From Acidobacteriota bacterium (lineage in GTDB: Bacteria; Acidobacteriota; Blastocatellia; Pyrinomonadales; Pyrinomonadaceae): DNA of 58,088 nt. A program made the translations under genes and the position numbers. How positions within the stretch are numbered: position 1 is the stretch's first letter; every line of letters starts with the position of its first letter. A model generated the notes under the pieces. It was not told the origin of the DNA, ran no database searches, and worked only from the letters and a program-made list of their open reading frames with translations. This document shows positions 19,264 to 26,704 of this stretch, piece after piece. Location: positions 1 through 58,088 of the forward strand of contig JAFDVJ010000136.1 of NCBI GenBank assembly GCA_018269075.1. The letters are read 5' to 3'.

Positions 19264-20385
19264 ATGAACCACCGAAAATCTCTTGCTCCGCCCCGAAAAA
19301 TCGTCGTCGCGCTGATCGTCCTGCTCGTTTTCCTGCAAACCGGCTGCGGGACGCTCGTCGGAATTCTCAAAAACGCCGCCGGAAGCCGGGACGGCGGCAA
19401 AAACGTCCGCGCCGGGATGCTCGATCCGCGGTCGCCGTTCGACCGCGCCAGGAAGGAGATCGGCGGACTCGTCCAAAACGGCGATTTCAAGCTGATCGAC
19501 GCGCTCGCGAACGAGGCGCGCGCCGATAAGCTGAGGCTCGAAGGCGGCTACTGGAAACTCGACGCGATCTACGAGGCGCTCGGCAATCTCTACGCCGACG
19601 GGCCCGGCCGGCAGCTCGCCGACGCCGACTGGCAGACACGGATCGAGGCCCTCAAGAGATGGCGGACGGGTTCGCCCGGTTCGATCACCGCGCGGGTCGC
19701 GCTCGCCGAAGCCTATGTCAACTACGGCTGGTTCGCGCGCGGCGGCGGCTACGTCGATTCGGTTTCCGAGGACGATCTCGGTCTTTTCAAAGAGCGGCTC
19801 GCGCTCGCCGACAGGGAGCTCAATCAGGCGACGGAGCTCAATTTACGCTGCCCGCGCTGGTTTCGCGAAAAGATGATAATCCAGACGGCCGTCGGCGATT
19901 CGGCGGTCGATTTCGAGCAGACCTACGAGGAAGCGATCCATTTCGAGCCCGATTATCTGCAGTTTTATCTCGTCAGATCGGCCTATCTGACGCCGAAATG
20001 GCACGGCGCGCCGGGCGAGTGGGAAGCCTTCGTCGCCGCGCTGCCCGCCAAACTCGGCAAGGTCAAAAGCAAAGAGATCGACATCGTCTATTTCGTCGTC
20101 GTCACCGATAAGCTGCGCGAGCCGTCGCTCAGTCTCGACTACGCGAAGTTCGACAAGATGCGGCTCCGGCAGGGCTTCGTCGAGCTCGATATGAAATACG
20201 GCGCCGACAATCTCCGCCTCAATCAATTCGCCCACATCGCCTGTCTGACCGGCGAATTCAACGAGGCCCGCAACGCCTTCAAACGGATCGGCGGCAGCCG
20301 CGACGACGACGTCTGGAACGAACAGACCTTCACCGCGATGCAGCGGCTCGCCTTCGAGAACGAAAACGGGGCGGCGAATAATTGA
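19264..20385 (+). CDS. Lipoprotein with DUF4034 domain
   Basis: A 373-residue predicted lipoprotein. The signal peptide ends in a lipobox, LLVFLQTGC; the ATG at 19264 is used instead of the upstream TTG at 19252. The mature part matches the DUF4034 pattern as I remember it: DKLRLEGGYWKLDAIYEALGN, then ITARVALAEAYVNYGWFARGGGYVDSVSEDDLGLF, with TPR-like helices behind. The function of DUF4034 proteins is unknown. It is followed after 72 bp by a membrane-anchored gene on the same strand. Confidence 0.8.
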   Translation: MNHRKSLAPPRKIVVALIVLLVFLQTGCGTLVGILKNAAGSRDGGKNVRAGMLDPRSPFDRARKEIGGLVQNGDFKLIDALANEARADKLRLEGGYWKLDAIYEALGNLYADGPGRQLADADWQTRIEALKRWRTGSPGSITARVALAEAYVNYGWFARGGGYVDSVSEDDLGLFKERLALADRELNQATELNLRCPRWFREKMIIQTAVGDSAVDFEQTYEEAIHFEPDYLQFYLVRSAYLTPKWHGAPGEWEAFVAALPAKLGKVKSKEIDIVYFVVVTDKLREPSLSLDYAKFDKMRLRQGFVELDMKYGADNLRLNQFAHIACLTGEFNEARNAFKRIGGSRDDDVWNEQTFTAMQRLAFENENGAANN

Positions 20386-20457
20386 AGCGATGCTTCGAAA
20401 ATGTTGGCAAACGACGGCGTTCGTGGTAAAAAGAGAATATCGAAGGGGGAAACGCCG

Positions 20458-21039
20458 ATGAAAAGATTTTACGGGCGATTTCGGATTATTCTGCTGACGC
20501 TGGCGCTCGGCCTCGCGAGCGTGCAGTTTTTCCGGGCGGTTCACGAACGATGGACGCGCGTCGCCGTCGACGTTCCCGCAATCGAATCGGAAGCGCCGCT
20601 GCTCGTCCGGCCGGTCAAAACGACGGATTTTCCGACCCTGACCGGCGGCCGCGATCTTTCGCTCTACGAATATCTCGGCGATTATCCCGTCTGCGGCGAC
20701 GACCGAAGCGGCCGGGCGCAGTGCGAAGCCGCGCTCCGAAAGGGCCGCCGGCTGATCTGGAAAAACTGGAAAGCCGGGAAGCGAAGCTATTTGACCAGAA
20801 CCTCGATCTCCGTCGATCCGGAGCTTTCCCCGACCGGCGTCATCCGTCAAACCTGTCTTTTTCTCGAACCCGGCGAAAACGGCCGGTTTCGGGCGGTCGT
20901 CCGGGAAGCGAAGGTCGGCGATGTTTTTAGAAATCTGATCAACGAAATCGAACTCAAATCGCTCGAATATTTTGCTCCCGGCAGGGATTCCGAACTGATA
21001 TTCTCCGATTACGAAAAAGAAGCGAGCTACACCTTTTGA
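20458..21039 (+). CDS. Membrane-anchored protein of unknown function
   Basis: A 193-residue protein starting at the ATG at 20458, which has a strong GAAGGGGGAAA ribosome binding site 6-16 bp upstream. An in-frame start at 20401 would be possible but lacks this. Residues 8-27 (FRIILLTLALGLASVQFFRA) form one membrane segment or uncleaved signal. The periplasmic part has two cysteines in DYPVCGDDRSGRAQCEAAL that could form a disulfide. I do not recognise a family. Confidence 0.7.
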   Translation: MKRFYGRFRIILLTLALGLASVQFFRAVHERWTRVAVDVPAIESEAPLLVRPVKTTDFPTLTGGRDLSLYEYLGDYPVCGDDRSGRAQCEAALRKGRRLIWKNWKAGKRSYLTRTSISVDPELSPTGVIRQTCLFLEPGENGRFRAVVREAKVGDVFRNLINEIELKSLEYFAPGRDSELIFSDYEKEASYTF

Positions 21040-21070
21040 CCTGAAAACGAGCGGTCCGAAGAACGCCGCA

Positions 21071-21201
21071 CGGAACGCCGGCATCCTGCCGGCAATGCGT
21101 TTGAAAAACGCAGACAGCGTTTCATTTCCGCGAAATTCGCAGGAAATGAAACGCTGTGACGCCGTTTGCACGGCGTTTGCCGGCAGGATGCCGGCGCTCC
21201 G
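21071..21201. repeat. GCCGGCATC...GATGCCGGC inverted-repeat element (full copy)
   Basis: The outer ends GCCGGCATCCTGCCGGCAA and TTGCCGGCAGGATGCCGGC are inverted. An inner AGCGTTTCATTTCC/GGAAATGAAACGCT stem lies between them. It is the most complete member of this family in the window. Confidence 0.8.
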
Positions 21202-21449
21202 TGCGTCCGGCGAATTCATTTTAATTTCGTGTTTTCGGTGGTTTTAGCGGACGGATCGACAAACGTCCGGCAGCTTGACGATCACTGTTCCGAACGATCC
21301 GAAATCGCTTTCGACGAAACCGTTTTCCGACCGCCGGGTGCTTTGTCTCGAATAAGGTGATCCCGGCAGTCGATCCAAGGCTCGCGGGAAGACCGGCCGG
21401 GTTCCTTCGAGCGGGTAAAATGCGCCCTCGAACAGCGACGGGGATCGCC

Positions 21450-21701
21450 GGAAGTCTTCCGGGGAACGTCGTAAATCTTCCGGGGTAATCGGGAAGACCT
21501 CCGGCGCAGCGCGGAAGACATCCGATGATCCTTGTCAGACTTCCGGGGTACTCGGGAAGACTTCCGGGGATCCGCGGAAGTCTTCCGAAGTACCCGGGAA
21601 TTGTTCCGGGGATCCGTGGAAGACTTCCGGGGTAATCGGGAAGTCTTCCGAAGTTTCGCGGAGAACTTCCGGAGATCATCGGAAGTCTTCCGGGGTGATC
21701 G
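21450..21701. repeat. 21-bp-period tandem array with dyad units (array 1)
   Basis: Twelve consecutive units share CTTCC or a one-base variant at exactly 21-bp spacing (21456, 21477, 21498 ... 21687). The best-conserved part of each unit is the palindrome GGAAGWCTTCC, followed by about ten more variable bases often starting GGGG. There are no unique spacers, so it is not a CRISPR array. Confidence 0.9.
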
Positions 21702-21916
21702 GGATCGAAAAAAGGGAACTTCGCCGGCCGCGCCGGGTTTGGCGGAAGTCCGACAGGCGGGACGCGGCGGGCTCCGGAGATCTCGCCAGCCGCCGGCGCG
21801 AAAGCGGATTGAAGCGCCGGCGTCCCCGCTTGTAATGCGTTTGAAAAACGGACAAGAGTTTCGCTTTCCGAGAGTCTTTTTAAATTTATGGTTTGAGGTC
21901 GCGAACGCTTTTTAAT

Positions 21917-21980
21917 CGATCCACTAAAAACACTAAAAACACGAAATATTTTTAGTGTTTTTAGTGTTTTTAGTGGATCG
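21917..21980. repeat. TAAAAACAC-word hairpin
   Basis: CGATCCACTAAAAACAC and GTGTTTTTAGTGGATCG form nearly perfect outer arms with further TAAAAACAC units inside. It is the most regular member of the family at 4781. Confidence 0.8.
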
Positions 21981-22109
21981 AAAAACAACCGCTCGGCGTT
22001 CGGACGGTTGATTCCTTCAGCTGATTTCGTCACGAACGATGCCTTTTCAGCCGATATTTCGAAAATTTAAACAGACTCTGAAAATATCAAATTAAAGCGC
22101 GGCGTTTGT

Positions 22110-22151
22110 TCGCGCTTTCGCGCTCATTGCCGGCAGGATGCCGGCGCTCCG
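22110..22151. repeat. Half copy of the GCCGGCATC element
   Basis: Only the right end (CATTGCCGGCAGGATGCCGG and GCGCTCCG) is present, preceded by CGCGCTTTCGCG. Confidence 0.7.
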
Positions 22152-22203
22152 GGCCGCCGGCGCGTTTCGAGGAAGCGGTTTTATAACTGTTTACGGCTCG
22201 GCG

Positions 22204-22980
22204 TCAGGATTCTTTGGTGATCGATCGAAACTTCGTGCAGGGCCGCCGGCCTTCGAGCGCGTCGACGAGGAAGTTGTTCGCGCCGCCGTTGACGATCCAG
22301 GTCTCGATCCGTTCGCGGCGGCAGATCGCGGCGGCGGCGAGCTTGGAATGCATTCCGCCCGTGCCCAGACCGGAATCGCGTTCCTCGACGAGCTTGCGGG
22401 CTTCTGTGATGTCGTCGATCTCGGGAATCAAACGCGCGTCCTCGTGCAGATGCGGGTTGCGGTCGAAAACGCCGTCGATGTCGCTCGCGAGCACGAGCAG
22501 ATCGGCGTCGATGAGCGCCGCGACGAGCGCCGAGAGCTTGTCGTTGTCGCCGAGGATGATCTCTTCGACGGCGGTCGTGTCGTTTTCGTTGATCACCGGC
22601 ACGTATTCGTATTTGATGAGCTCGCCGATCGTGTTGAGCGTGTTGGTGCGCGACGTCTCGTTTTCGAAATCGCGATAGGTCATCAGACACTGCGCCGTCC
22701 GGATCCCGAAATCGCCGAAGACCTCGTTGTAGATGCGCATCAGCAGCGGCTGGCCGATCGCCGCCATCGCCTGTTTCGATTCGACGATCCGGCCGGCGTC
22801 CTTGATGTTGATATACTGCTTGGCGGCGGCGATCGCGCCCGACGAGACGAGCACGATGTCGTATTCGTCGCGGAGCGCGAGAATCTGCCGGCCGATGTCC
22901 TCGACCTTGCCGCGCGAGATCAGCCGCGTCCCGGCGGTCAGCGTCGAGGTTCCGATTTTGAGAACGAGTTTCTTTTTCAT
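22204..22980 (-). CDS. proB: Glutamate 5-kinase
   Basis: A 258-residue amino-acid kinase catalysing the first step of proline synthesis, ATP-dependent phosphorylation of glutamate. The motifs LVLKIGTSTLT, VLVSSGAIAAA, VINENDTTAVEEI and LGTGGMHSKLAAA are those of ProB. The protein stops after the kinase domain, without the C-terminal PUA domain of the roughly 367-residue form. It lies downstream of proA on the same strand; the 165-bp gap between them is occupied by an inverted GCGCCTTC-word repeat, so co-transcription is uncertain. Confidence 0.95.
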   Translation of the reverse strand: MKKKLVLKIGTSTLTAGTRLISRGKVEDIGRQILALRDEYDIVLVSSGAIAAAKQYINIKDAGRIVESKQAMAAIGQPLLMRIYNEVFGDFGIRTAQCLMTYRDFENETSRTNTLNTIGELIKYEYVPVINENDTTAVEEIILGDNDKLSALVAALIDADLLVLASDIDGVFDRNPHLHEDARLIPEIDDITEARKLVEERDSGLGTGGMHSKLAAAAICRRERIETWIVNGGANNFLVDALEGRRPCTKFRSITKES

Positions 22981-22990
22981 TGGTTTTTTT

Positions 22991-23143
22991 TAACGCGAAG
23001 GCGCCAGGGCGCAAAGGCGTGAAGGTTTTATTAAAAGGGCGTTTCGACGGCGAGCAGCGTCGGTTTCGATCGAATATTTTCCGGACGAAAAACAAGCCCG
23101 AAAAACCTTTGCGCCTTCGCGTCTTCGCGCCTTCGCGTTAACC
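22991..23143. repeat. GCGCCTTC iterated-word inverted arms between proA and proB
   Basis: The left arm TAACGCGAAGGCGCCAGGGC (22991-23020) and the right arm ending CGCGCCTTCGCGTTAA (23106-23142) consist of 8-bp words of the GCGYCTTC type in inverted orientation around about 85 bp. Similar arms occur near 44815 and 55061-55190. Confidence 0.8.
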
Positions 23144-23145
23144 CC

Positions 23146-24357
23146 CTATTGCCTGATCTGGCCGTCGCCGTAGACGAACCACTTGTTCGTCAACAGATGC
23201 TCCGCGCCGAGCGGGCCGCGAAAATGGAGCTTCTGCGTCGAGATCGCGATCTCCGCGCCGAGGCCGAATTCGCCGCCGTCCGTGAAACGCGTCGAGGCGT
23301 TGTGATAAACCGCCGCGCAGTCGGTTTCCGCCATAAAGCGTTCGGCGCGTTCGGCGTTCTCGGTGACGATCACGGCCGAATGGCCGCCCGAATATTTGTT
23401 GATCTTTTCGATCGCCTCGGCGAGTCCCGAAACGACGGCGACGACGATCTTCGCCGCTAAGAATTCTTCGAACCAGATTTCATCGCCGAAAAAGAGCGCG
23501 ACATCCTCGTGGTCGTGCGCCGTGCGGTCGTCGCCCAACACTTCGACGCCGATATTTTTCAGCGCCTCGACGAGCCGCGCGATCTTTTCGTCGAGCCCGG
23601 GAATGTTTTCGTCGAGCAGGACCTTGTCGAGCGCGTTGCAGACGCTGAGACGCGATTTGCCGTTGAGGACGATCGGCAGCGCCTTTTCGAAATCGGCGTC
23701 GGCGTCGACAAACGCGAAATTGTTGCCGCGGCCGCTGACGATGACCGGCGCTTTCGAATTTTTTAAGACGAAATCGATCAGCGTCTCGCCGCCGCGCGGG
23801 ATGACGACGTCGAAATGTTCGCGGCGGCCGGCGATCAGTTCGCGCGTCTCGTCGCGCGCGAGGTCGAGATACTCGACGAAGCCCGCGTCCGCGCCGTTTT
23901 CGACGAGCGCTTGCTTCCACAATCCGACGAGCGCGAGATTCGTCTGCCGCGCTTCCTTGCCGCCTTTCAGAAGTATCCGGTTGCCGGCCTTGAGCGCGAT
24001 GACGGCGGCCTCGATCGTGACGTCGGGCCGCGCCTCGTAGATGATCAGGATCCGGCCGAAGGGAACCGTCCGGTTCTCGATCCGCAGACCGTCGGCGCGC
24101 GTCGTCGAGTAAACGAGACGGTTTTCCGGATCGGCGGCGGCGGCGACGCTCTCGACCGCCGCGATCATTCGTGCGACCTTCGCCGCGTCGACCTTCAACC
24201 GGTCGTAGATCACCGGATCGGCGGCCGGGCAGCCGGCGAGATCGCGCGCGTTGGCGGCGACGATCTCCGCTTGATGCTCGCCGAGCAGCCGCGCGAGCGA
24301 TTTCAGGACGTTGTTTTTCTGTTCGGTGTTCATCGGTCTGAATAAGTCTTGAGTCAT
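23146..24357 (-). CDS. proA: Glutamate-5-semialdehyde dehydrogenase (gamma-glutamyl phosphate reductase)
   Basis: A 403-residue NADPH-dependent reductase for the second step of proline synthesis. The motifs VPFGRILIIYEARPDVTIEAA, LLKGGKEARQTN, VIPRGGETLIDFV and SRLSVCNALDKVL (catalytic cysteine) are those of ProA. The ATG at 24357 is used; the longer open frame upstream only translates a GATTTCG word array into a SEIRNPKSEI peptide. It is the promoter-proximal gene of the proA-proB pair. Confidence 0.95.
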   Translation of the reverse strand: MTQDLFRPMNTEQKNNVLKSLARLLGEHQAEIVAANARDLAGCPAADPVIYDRLKVDAAKVARMIAAVESVAAAADPENRLVYSTTRADGLRIENRTVPFGRILIIYEARPDVTIEAAVIALKAGNRILLKGGKEARQTNLALVGLWKQALVENGADAGFVEYLDLARDETRELIAGRREHFDVVIPRGGETLIDFVLKNSKAPVIVSGRGNNFAFVDADADFEKALPIVLNGKSRLSVCNALDKVLLDENIPGLDEKIARLVEALKNIGVEVLGDDRTAHDHEDVALFFGDEIWFEEFLAAKIVVAVVSGLAEAIEKINKYSGGHSAVIVTENAERAERFMAETDCAAVYHNASTRFTDGGEFGLGAEIAISTQKLHFRGPLGAEHLLTNKWFVYGDGQIRQ

Positions 24358-24359
24358 AA

Positions 24360-24560
24360 CGATTTCGGATTTCGGATTTCGGATTTCGGATTGTTCGAAA
24401 TCGGGACGATTCCGCCGGTCGGGGTAATTGACGGGTTCGAGCAGGCAATTCTCATTCGCGGTCATTTGCCCGAAACGTTCGATCCGACTTAAAAGATTTA
24501 AGACTTAAGACTCAAGACTTAAGACTCAAGACTCAAGACTTAGGACTCAAGACTGAAAAC
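24360..24560. repeat. Two iterated-word arrays upstream of proA: GATTTCG and AAGACTC
   Basis: GATTTCG is repeated four times at 24361-24392. AAGACTY is repeated about eight times at 24491-24555. Both have a 7-bp period. They fill most of the 279-bp divergent gap between proA and the histidine phosphatase gene. Confidence 0.85.
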
Positions 24561-24636
24561 TCGATTTTACCAGATCGCGGCGCTTCGATAAACAGGGGCT
24601 TTGTCATCCCGACGGTTTTTTGTTTAGATTTAAGCT

Positions 24637-25152
24637 ATGAAGTTGTGGCTCGCGTTTTTTATCGGCGTCTTTCTGATCGCTCCGTCGACCGCGGAAGTCT
24701 TTTCGCAGAAGCGCACGATCACCGTGATGATCTTCCGGCACGCCGACAAGGAGGAACCGGTCGAGGGCGACGATTCCGAGCCGGACATCTCGCTCGACGG
24801 GCAGAGACGGGCCCTGAGACTGGTCGGCGTGCTCGAAAAATACAAGCCGATGCGGCTCTATTCGACCCGCTACGCGCGCGCGATCGAGACCGTCACGCCG
24901 CTCTCGCGGATCAAAAACCTGCCGATCCAATTCTACGAGCCGGGCGCGATGGAAAAGCTCGTCGCCGAGATCTTATCCTTCACGAAACGGCGCCGGGTCG
25001 CGGTCGTCGGCCATAACTCGACCGCCTTTCAACTCGTCAATCTGTTTCTCAAAGAAAGCAAATACACGATGCCGGCCGATTCGGATTACGGAAAAATCTG
25101 GATTCTGCGGATCAAAAACGGTAAGGTCAAAGATAAGGTGATCGTTTACTGA
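24637..25152 (+). CDS. Exported histidine phosphatase family protein
   Basis: A 171-residue member of the phosphoglycerate-mutase-like superfamily. A signal peptide (MKLWLAFFIGVFLIAPSTAEVFSQ) is followed by MIFRHADKEEP (R34, H35 of the RHG-type motif), LYSTRYARAIETVTPL and VVGHNSTAFQLVN (second histidine). The short size resembles SixA-like proteins. The signal sequence places it in the periplasm, so a periplasmic phosphatase on an unknown substrate is likely. Confidence 0.85.
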   Translation: MKLWLAFFIGVFLIAPSTAEVFSQKRTITVMIFRHADKEEPVEGDDSEPDISLDGQRRALRLVGVLEKYKPMRLYSTRYARAIETVTPLSRIKNLPIQFYEPGAMEKLVAEILSFTKRRRVAVVGHNSTAFQLVNLFLKESKYTMPADSDYGKIWILRIKNGKVKDKVIVY

Positions 25153-25164
25153 TCGCGATCGAAG

Positions 25165-25284
25165 ATGGGAAGAAAGCGTTTCGTCGTCCACGAGCATCAC
25201 GCCTCGCGGCTCCATTTCGACCTCCGGCTTGAGATCGGCGGCGTCCTCACGACGTTTCATTTCCTTCGAATTTCGTGGAAATGA
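25165..25284 (+). pseudogene. Truncated DNA ligase D 3'-phosphoesterase-domain gene
   Basis: The 39 codons from the ATG at 25165 read RFVVHEHHASRLHFDLRLEI and then GGVL. This is the recognisable start of LigD phosphoesterase domains (F V x x H x A x x L H x D x R L E), with the metal-ligand His/Asp motif. Homology stops at about 25248, where the inner TTTCATTTCC stem of the repeat element at 25254-25335 begins, and the frame ends at a TGA inside that element. The remainder of the domain is absent. I infer that insertion or recombination at the repeat broke the gene. Confidence 0.75.
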
Positions 25285-25335
25285 AACGCTGTCTGCGTTT
25301 TTCAAACGCATTGCCGGCAGGATGCCGGCGCTCCG
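25254..25335. repeat. Right half of the GCCGGCATC element
   Basis: TTTCATTTCC...GGAAATGAAA forms a small stem. It is followed by CGCATTGCCGGCAGGATGCC and GGCGCTCCG. It lies exactly between the broken phosphoesterase gene and the stop of the MFS gene. Confidence 0.8.
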
Positions 25336-25340
25336 TCCGT

Positions 25341-26609
25341 TTATTCGTCGATCGATTTTTCGCGGTGCAGCCGGCGCGAGAAAAAGGCGATCAGCATCGC
25401 GACGAGCATCACCGCCGAGGCCGTCCAGAACGTGCGTTTGACCGTGAAATCGTCGACCTGATTGATCGCGTTGTCGAGCAGCACGCCGCCGAGCGCCGGC
25501 CCGATCGCGCGCGCGAGGCTCGCGCCCGATTGGAGCACGCCGAGCGATTTGCCCTGTTCGTGGTCGTGTGAGTTCTTCGAAACGAGGCTCGTGACGGCCG
25601 TCGAGGCCATCGAATTGCCCATCGCCATCACCGCCATCACGACGAGCAGCGCGCCCAGTCCGCCGGCCTGCGGGAAGATGAACGGCAGGCTGAAAAGCCC
25701 GGCGGCCATCACCAGACAGCCGGTCACCGTCAGCAGATTTTCGCCGAACCGGTCGGCCAGCCGGCCGACGAGCCCGCCCTGAAAGATGACCGCGATGACG
25801 CCGATAAAGGCGAAGATATAGCCGTTCTGCTCGGGCGCGTAGGCGAACCGTTCCTTGGTGTAGAGCACGAACGCGAAGTTCATGATCGAAAACGCCGTCA
25901 CGAGAAAAAAGTAGATCGCCGTCAGCGTCCCGAACTGCGCGTTCTTCAGCGAATCCATCAATTCGGCGAGCCGGTGCTTGCGGAATTCGGCCGTCACGAC
26001 CGCGCCTTTTTTGATCGATTCCGGGAGGATGAAATAAAGCAGCGTCGCGTTCGCGAAGGCGAGCGCCGAGACGAAGAAAAACGGCGCGTGCGGGCTGACC
26101 TTGCTCAAAATGCCGCCGATCGCCGGGCCGAAGACGAACCCGAGCCCGAACGCCGCGCCGATCAGACCCATCCCTTTCGCGCGGTTTTCCTTGCTCGTCA
26201 CGTCGGCGATATAGGCCTGCGCGGTCGAGATGTTGCCGCCGGTGATGCCGTCGAAGATCCGGCCGAAGAACAAAAGCGGCAAAGTCGTCGCGAGGCCCGT
26301 GATCAAAGCGGCGACGCTCGTCCCGAGCAGGCTCACGAGCAGGATCGGCCGGCGGCCGTATTTGTCGGAAAGCTGACCGAGAAACGGCGTCGAGACGAAC
26401 TGCATGATCGAATACATCGCGATCAGCCAGCCGATCGTGAACGGCGACGCGCCGAACTGGCTTTTGGCGTAATCGGGCAGCACCGGAATCGCGACGCCGA
26501 ATCCGATGAGGTCGATGAACATCGTGATGAAAATGACGATCAGCGGTTTGGTAAAAAACTTTTCCGGCTTGTTTTCCGTAATTCCTCCGGAAATCTCTTC
26601 TTGACTCAT
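25341..26609 (-). CDS. MFS transporter (drug:H+ antiporter, TCR/Tet-like)
   Basis: A 422-residue inner-membrane protein with twelve predicted membrane helices. The first is FFTKPLIVIFITMFIDLIGF, and the class-typical motif A reads GQLSDKYGRRPILL between helices 2 and 3. GLIGAAFGLGFVFGPAIGG corresponds to the antiporter motif C region of helix 5. This pattern is that of tetracycline/multidrug efflux carriers, but substrate cannot be deduced. The stop codon is 5 bp from the repeat element at 25254-25335. Confidence 0.9.
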   Translation of the reverse strand: MSQEEISGGITENKPEKFFTKPLIVIFITMFIDLIGFGVAIPVLPDYAKSQFGASPFTIGWLIAMYSIMQFVSTPFLGQLSDKYGRRPILLVSLLGTSVAALITGLATTLPLLFFGRIFDGITGGNISTAQAYIADVTSKENRAKGMGLIGAAFGLGFVFGPAIGGILSKVSPHAPFFFVSALAFANATLLYFILPESIKKGAVVTAEFRKHRLAELMDSLKNAQFGTLTAIYFFLVTAFSIMNFAFVLYTKERFAYAPEQNGYIFAFIGVIAVIFQGGLVGRLADRFGENLLTVTGCLVMAAGLFSLPFIFPQAGGLGALLVVMAVMAMGNSMASTAVTSLVSKNSHDHEQGKSLGVLQSGASLARAIGPALGGVLLDNAINQVDDFTVKRTFWTASAVMLVAMLIAFFSRRLHREKSIDE

Positions 26610-26704
26610 GTTGATTTAAGGCGAATACTCTTACTGCTCGAAACTCATTTTGTAGTAAGATAACAAAGATTTACCATAACATTTTGGGGGAATTTGCAAA
26701 AGGG

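Larger units (their letters stand above)
21040..22203. other. 1.16-kb gene-free region packed with four repeat types
   Basis: Between two convergent genes lie, in order: a full GCCGGCATC element (21071-21201), a fragment of the TAAAAACAC family near 21222, a 21-bp-period array (21450-21701), a TAAAAACAC hairpin (21917-21980) and a half GCCGGCATC element (22110-22151). Open frames through the array are a by-product of a repeat length divisible by three; none has a ribosome binding site. Confidence 0.7.

Noticed and set aside
21532..21915. Heptad-repeat protein (DFRGTRE, VFRSTRE units) encoded through the 21-bp array
   Set aside because: Any frame without a stop in the unit stays open because 21 is a multiple of three. 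The opposite strand is open too, there is no ribosome binding site, and conservation is at the DNA palindrome.
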